DNA from: Butyricimonas virosa
GTDB lineage: Bacteria > Bacteroidota > Bacteroidia > Bacteroidales > Marinifilaceae
Reading direction: 5' to 3'
NCBI RefSeq assembly: GCF_025148635.1
Contig: NZ_CP102269.1
Location: 2,108,001-2,172,000 of the forward strand
DNA length: 64,000 nt
The translations under genes and the position numbers were made by a program. Positions within the stretch are counted from its first letter, which is position 1. Each line of letters starts with the position of its first letter. The notes beneath the pieces are model-generated. The model did not search any database and was not told where the DNA came from. It was given only the letters and a program-made list of their open reading frames with translations. Positions 61,301-64,000 of this stretch are shown in pieces.

Positions 61301-61691
61301 GTTCGGAGGATGGTGGTATAACCAGACGTTAGTTGATAAAATTGAAAATTCAAGTGCGGCTTATAATTTGGATCGTCGGGCGTTATCACATCGTTGGAGT
61401 GAGAATAACCGGGATGCACGTTATAAAGCGATAAAGATGACGAACCAGGATACGGGAATGAGCAGTCGTTTTGCGCAGAAACGGAATGAGTTTTCGTTTA
61501 CGTCTTTGGCAGTCGGTTATCGTTTTGATCCGAAGAATTTTAAATTCTTGCAAGCGTGTCGAATTGCCAGTGTGTCGTTGAATGCAACGATGGAAGAACT
61601 GGGTAGAATCTCATCCATTAGAACAGAACGAGGATTGGATTACCCGTTTGCTAGAACGTTCAGCGTGTCATTGTCGGTATTGTTTAATTAA
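58320..61691 (+). CDS. SusC/RagA-family TonB-dependent outer-membrane transporter with STN domain, locus B
   Basis: A 1123-residue TonB-linked importer. Signal peptide to about 33 (VFG-Q), STN domain (about 42-105, TLNVKDMKLNDVLDTLASVAKV), carboxypeptidase-D regulatory-like domain (about 128-205, GIVIDASTKEPLPGASIIL), TonB-box-like IEDVVVTGMA, plug (about 215-355, with NNLLKALQVFDPSF, FRLRGDVQL, VLKDAAATAIYG), barrel to a terminal Phe-Asn. The plug has an unusually Met- and Asn-rich insert (VDANSMEMMMGDYSQ). The STN domain matches the upstream FecR/sigma pair. Substrate unknown. Confidence 0.95.
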   Translation: MQKKKCLCRDLIIKSICCVFLYALLPVSSVFGQEQDYKKTRVTLNVKDMKLNDVLDTLASVAKVRFFYNHSQVDVNKKVSFNVKDRELDYVLMLALGDQPVSVEYQVNRVVVLKYQKPTQGVTIYKISGIVIDASTKEPLPGASIILKENKGMGVVTDFDGKFFIEVPQGTSALLVSFVGYEEETVNVTGGNMENLEIKLTEKTTEIEDVVVTGMAPRKVESFSGGYVSVKGSELKKISPNNLLKALQVFDPSFRIVENNNAGSNPNAMPEFRLRGDVQLGNGGVDANSMEMMMGDYSQRPNMPLFVLDGFETTLQRIVDLDPERVESITILKDAAATAIYGSKASNGVLVVETKKPLPGALNISYSMNMGISVPDLSDYNLMDAEEKLEYERMAGVFSTTSQLNYYNKYKEEILRGVDTYWLSEPLRTAVTHRHTLTMEGGDEALRYNLGINYSREPGVMKESGRNSMGLNLSLQYRRKKWNIQNQLSLTNVRGDNSPYGSFSQYTKLNPYYRKTDENGRYTSLLDQKKLPGEGGGTVNIVNPLYNLLWKYKDFTENFSVVDNFNIECAILDNLRVSAGASITKGTSRMEVFKSMNHTDFLAEQDLTRKGSYNKSTGDNVSWSVNASVNYNYTKDKHLLSLFGRWNVDESKSNSVNLSAMGFPNDNMDDFLFAYEMEDRVSGTESTSRTVGIIGQVSYMYDMRFSVDFSIRGDLSSQFGANTGMAPFWAAGARWNLHREKWLQNTIISNLVLRGSYGVTGSQSYSPYQAKETYSYDDLLFPYPSSDILGAQLKGMGNPDLGWSTTENRSLAVEIGLWNSRVNASFSYYNNYTDELLLDYNMAPSTGFATKTMNVGAVENEGYDISLSVMPIQDYERQIQWSVSMNGSHNRNVIKKISNEMKAMNQKNLEKKNGSPEAIYEEGKSTTQLFVVPSLGIDPATGQEVFLNRNGEKTYIWDPLDKVAIGDTEPKLRGAVSSAFTYKNWSVSLACSYEFGGWWYNQTLVDKIENSSAAYNLDRRALSHRWSENNRDARYKAIKMTNQDTGMSSRFAQKRNEFSFTSLAVGYRFDPKNFKFLQACRIASVSLNATMEELGRISSIRTERGLDYPFARTFSVSLSVLFN

Positions 61692-61709
61692 AATGAGGAG
61701 GAGTACGAG

Positions 61710-63113
61710 ATGAAAAATTTATTATTATCAGCAATTTGCATCGTTTCGTTGTTCTTGTCTTCCTGTCAGAATTGGATTGATGTGAATCCGAAAACGGATA
61801 TTGAGGCCGAAGAGTTCTTCACTTCGGAGGACGGGTTCAAAAGTGCGTTGACCGGGTTGTATAGCATGATGGTACTGGAAAAATCATACGGGAGGCAGAT
61901 GACATTTGATTTCGTGGAGAAGTTGGTTCAACGATATGATAATTATGCGGCGGGGTCTGTGACGGATGAGGAACGAGCAGCTATCTATAAATATGGTGAA
62001 ACGACAAGTTCTAAAAATGCGATTGCCGAGATCTGGTTGAAGTTGTATAACGAGATTGCGAATATCAATAATTTCTTGCAATATCTTGAATCGAACGGGG
62101 ATGTGATCGTGACAGAGGGGTATCGTGATTTGATGAAGGGGGAGGCGCTAGGGTTACGTGCATTCCACTATTTTGATTTGTTGCGTTTGTGGGGACCGAT
62201 TTATTCTCAAGATTCGACAAAAGCGTGTATTCCTTACCGGGAGAAGTTCAATTCTGAGAGCGCACCGTTGATGGCGGCTAACGAAGTGATGAAGCGTATT
62301 GTTGCCGATTTGAAGGCTGCTGAAGAGTTATTGAAGAATGATCCGTTGAATTATGATAATGTTGCGAACGAGCCTTTTGTCGGGGAGCGTAAGCATCGCA
62401 TGAATAAGTATGCAGTTAAGGCTATGTTAGCCCGAGTATACTTGTATATGGGAAATAAGGCACAAGCAGCGAGTTATGCTCGGGAGGTAATTAATAATTC
62501 CGGGTTACGGCTTGTACGTGACAACAGGGAAGATGTGTCTTTGTATGGGGAGACTATTTTCGGACTTTCCATGTATAATATGGAGGAGAAGTTGTCTGCT
62601 TACTGGAAAGATGCTACCACTTTCGACACGCAGTATTATATTTCTCGAACCAATATTTCGTCCGTGTTTGAAACAAATTCGGGGATTGGGTTGAATGATA
62701 TGCGTTATCGCTCGAATTATGGTTTTATTCATACTTCCGGGAATAGTTTCCTTTGTCGCAAATATTTAGGCAGTGGACTGTATGGAGAGAAAATCCCGTT
62801 GATCCGTTTGGCTGAAATGTACTATATATTAGCTGAATCGGTAGCCTTGTCTGAATGTGGGCAGTATATTAATGCGGTGAAGAATGCCAGAGGTATTTCT
62901 CGGGCATATGATGTCGGTACGAATGTGACCGAAGAGCAACGTTTGGAGGAATTGAATAAAGAGTATCAGAAAGAGTTTTTTGCTGAAGGACAGTATTTTT
63001 ACTTCCTGAAGAGGCATAACATGAAAACTTTCTACCGTTGTCCCGTGGAGAATTTTTCAGCTTACGTGTTACCGGTTCCGGATGACGAAAAAACATATGG
63101 AGAGGCTGAGTAA
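61710..63113 (+). CDS. SusD/RagB-family substrate-binding lipoprotein, locus B
   Basis: A 467-residue surface lipoprotein. Lipobox LSSC at Cys19 is followed by QNWIDVNPKTDIEAEEFFTSEDGF, a typical SusD start. TPR-like helices (about 95-270, RAFHYFDLLRLWGP) and the C-terminal SusD part (RLAEMYYILAESVA, then NKEYQKEFFAEGQYFYFLKR around 405) are present. The paired SusC starts 3.4 kb upstream, and this gene follows its stop by 18 bases. It is shorter than the locus A SusD. Confidence 0.93.
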   Translation: MKNLLLSAICIVSLFLSSCQNWIDVNPKTDIEAEEFFTSEDGFKSALTGLYSMMVLEKSYGRQMTFDFVEKLVQRYDNYAAGSVTDEERAAIYKYGETTSSKNAIAEIWLKLYNEIANINNFLQYLESNGDVIVTEGYRDLMKGEALGLRAFHYFDLLRLWGPIYSQDSTKACIPYREKFNSESAPLMAANEVMKRIVADLKAAEELLKNDPLNYDNVANEPFVGERKHRMNKYAVKAMLARVYLYMGNKAQAASYAREVINNSGLRLVRDNREDVSLYGETIFGLSMYNMEEKLSAYWKDATTFDTQYYISRTNISSVFETNSGIGLNDMRYRSNYGFIHTSGNSFLCRKYLGSGLYGEKIPLIRLAEMYYILAESVALSECGQYINAVKNARGISRAYDVGTNVTEEQRLEELNKEYQKEFFAEGQYFYFLKRHNMKTFYRCPVENFSAYVLPVPDDEKTYGEAE

Positions 63114-63137
63114 TCATTTAAACGCAAAGTATAGAAT

Positions 63138-64000
63138 ATGAGAAATATATATGTTATTATAAGTGTTTTGTTATTCTCTTTAGCGGCGTGTCAGGAAAAG
63201 GAGATTCTCGGCTATTCGATAGAACGGGATGGCTTACAATTCGATTATGACACGAATAAAATGAGAGTGACGGTTGATTTTATGCAAGAGTATAGAACGG
63301 ATACGACGTGGTATTCCGGGATCCCGGGTGAAGGTGGTTATTACACGCAGAGACGGTATACCGGTGATTCTTTGTTGAAAAAGAAGATACAGTTGAATTT
63401 ATCCATGATGGGACACGCCGTGGATTATGATCGAGAATTTCGGTTAAAGGCGGTGGTGGCAGAAGGTACGGATGAAGTGGCAAAAACTTTTTTGGAGTTT
63501 GAACCTTCGTACGTGTTTCGTGCCGGGCAACTGAGAGATACGGTAGAAGTGTACGTGTTGAATCCGGTAGCCCGTGTAAATTACACGATTGGAATTGTTT
63601 TGGATGAGGAGAATTCGGATCCTTCCTTGGAGTTGGGAGCGAAGGAGAAGAGTGAGTATCAAGTGTTATTGAGTAATCGGTATCCACAGCCGTCTCAATG
63701 GGATGCGAGTGTTGTTGGAGATTTCAGCGAGGACAAGTATGCATTCATGGTAACCATTTTGGGAAAATTGTATGATCCTTGGGCTGATTGGAGTTCTGAT
63801 ATTGCTGTTTTACTTGAGGCTTTGAATGAATACAACGCTTCGCATCCCGGAGAGGAGAAAGATTTTACATTCCCGGAACCGCCGGCTCCTGTTTGGTGGA
63901 GTAATTTTGAACATATGCTCGGGGAATATTCAATGGCTAAAGATCAATTTATGAAGGAGGCTTTAGGGTATGATTATAACTATTTCGGTTGGTGGTGGGT
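63138..64000 (+). CDS. DUF4843-type lipoprotein (3' end outside window)
   Basis: Open from ATG 63138 to the end of the window (287 codons visible). A lipoprotein signal peptide ends in LAAC (Cys18), then QEKEILGYS. The next 180 residues are beta-rich with the DUF4843 pattern (GLQFDYD, a DT.WY segment, then I.L.L.MMGHAVDYDREFRLK and VF.AGQLRDTVEVYVLN), and a later part is Trp-rich (VWWSNFE, FGWWWV). DUF4843 proteins usually follow SusD in Bacteroidota loci and are likely surface-exposed and accessory to SusCD. It follows susD by 24 bases. Confidence 0.78.
   Translation, partial: MRNIYVIISVLLFSLAACQEKEILGYSIERDGLQFDYDTNKMRVTVDFMQEYRTDTTWYSGIPGEGGYYTQRRYTGDSLLKKKIQLNLSMMGHAVDYDREFRLKAVVAEGTDEVAKTFLEFEPSYVFRAGQLRDTVEVYVLNPVARVNYTIGIVLDEENSDPSLELGAKEKSEYQVLLSNRYPQPSQWDASVVGDFSEDKYAFMVTILGKLYDPWADWSSDIAVLLEALNEYNASHPGEEKDFTFPEPPAPVWWSNFEHMLGEYSMAKDQFMKEALGYDYNYFGWWW

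Noticed and set aside
1..64000. CRISPR array, transposase genes, rRNA operon or prophage
   Set aside because: No regular spaced repeats, no transposase, integrase or phage structural gene and no rRNA sequence were seen.

Overview
The window looks like a chromosomal segment of a Bacteroidota (Bacteroidales) bacterium. The evidence is paired SusC/SusD genes with ECF sigma and FecR anti-sigma genes, lipoproteins with a Cys lipobox, Bacteroidota-typical families (DUF4296, DUF3098, DUF4843, DUF4974, PepSY-like), and promoters of the form TTTG-N19-TAnnTTTG instead of sigma-70 boxes. Two SusCD loci rich in thioredoxin-fold proteins suggest the Odoribacteraceae (Butyricimonas/Odoribacter-like). That placement is inference; no rRNA is present.

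Layout. 1-6643: a MATE transporter (5' end cut), a PepSY-like secreted protein, a choloylglycine-hydrolase-family enzyme in tandem with an AraC regulator, a divergent Bcr/CflA-type MFS transporter broken at a 9-G tract, and mtnA. 6861-9452: clpB. 9597-25425: locus A, an ECF sigma/FecR/SusC/SusD operon followed by an HExxH-less metallopeptidase-like lipoprotein, an unknown secreted protein, a gingipain-like (clan CD) cysteine-peptidase candidate and four thioredoxin-fold proteins, closed by a strong terminator. 25560-49682: mostly housekeeping genes: GNAT, tRNA-Gly and tRNA-Leu, ftsX-DUF3098-uppP-truB-queA, mfd-coaX, TPR-lptC-CBS protein, a mannose-1-phosphate guanylyltransferase, an MlaEF-like ABC importer, DUF4296, a tricorn-like protease, a PadR/PspC pair, gpmI, and an XRE regulator. 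49994-54115: DUF3109, tRNA-His, a 164-bp inverted-repeat element, and gcvP. 54197-64000: locus B, a second sigma/FecR/TlpA/unknown/SusC/SusD/DUF4843 locus that runs off the window.

How the genes fit together. In each locus FecR probably relays substrate occupancy of the SusC N-terminal STN domain to the ECF sigma factor, which would turn on the outer-membrane importer. No glycoside hydrolases, polysaccharide lyases or sulfatases are seen in either locus. Locus A instead encodes a putative cysteine peptidase and several CxxC thioredoxin-like proteins. This points to protein or peptide capture, with disulfide reduction coupled to proteolysis, rather than glycan use. This is the most interesting candidate system in the window. 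It is inferred from motifs and gene order and has not been shown.

Smaller points of interest are a terminator-like hairpin inside the lptC signal-peptide codons, a 29-bp palindrome on the padR promoter, a poly-G frameshift in the MFS gene, and the inverted-repeat element beside tRNA-His.
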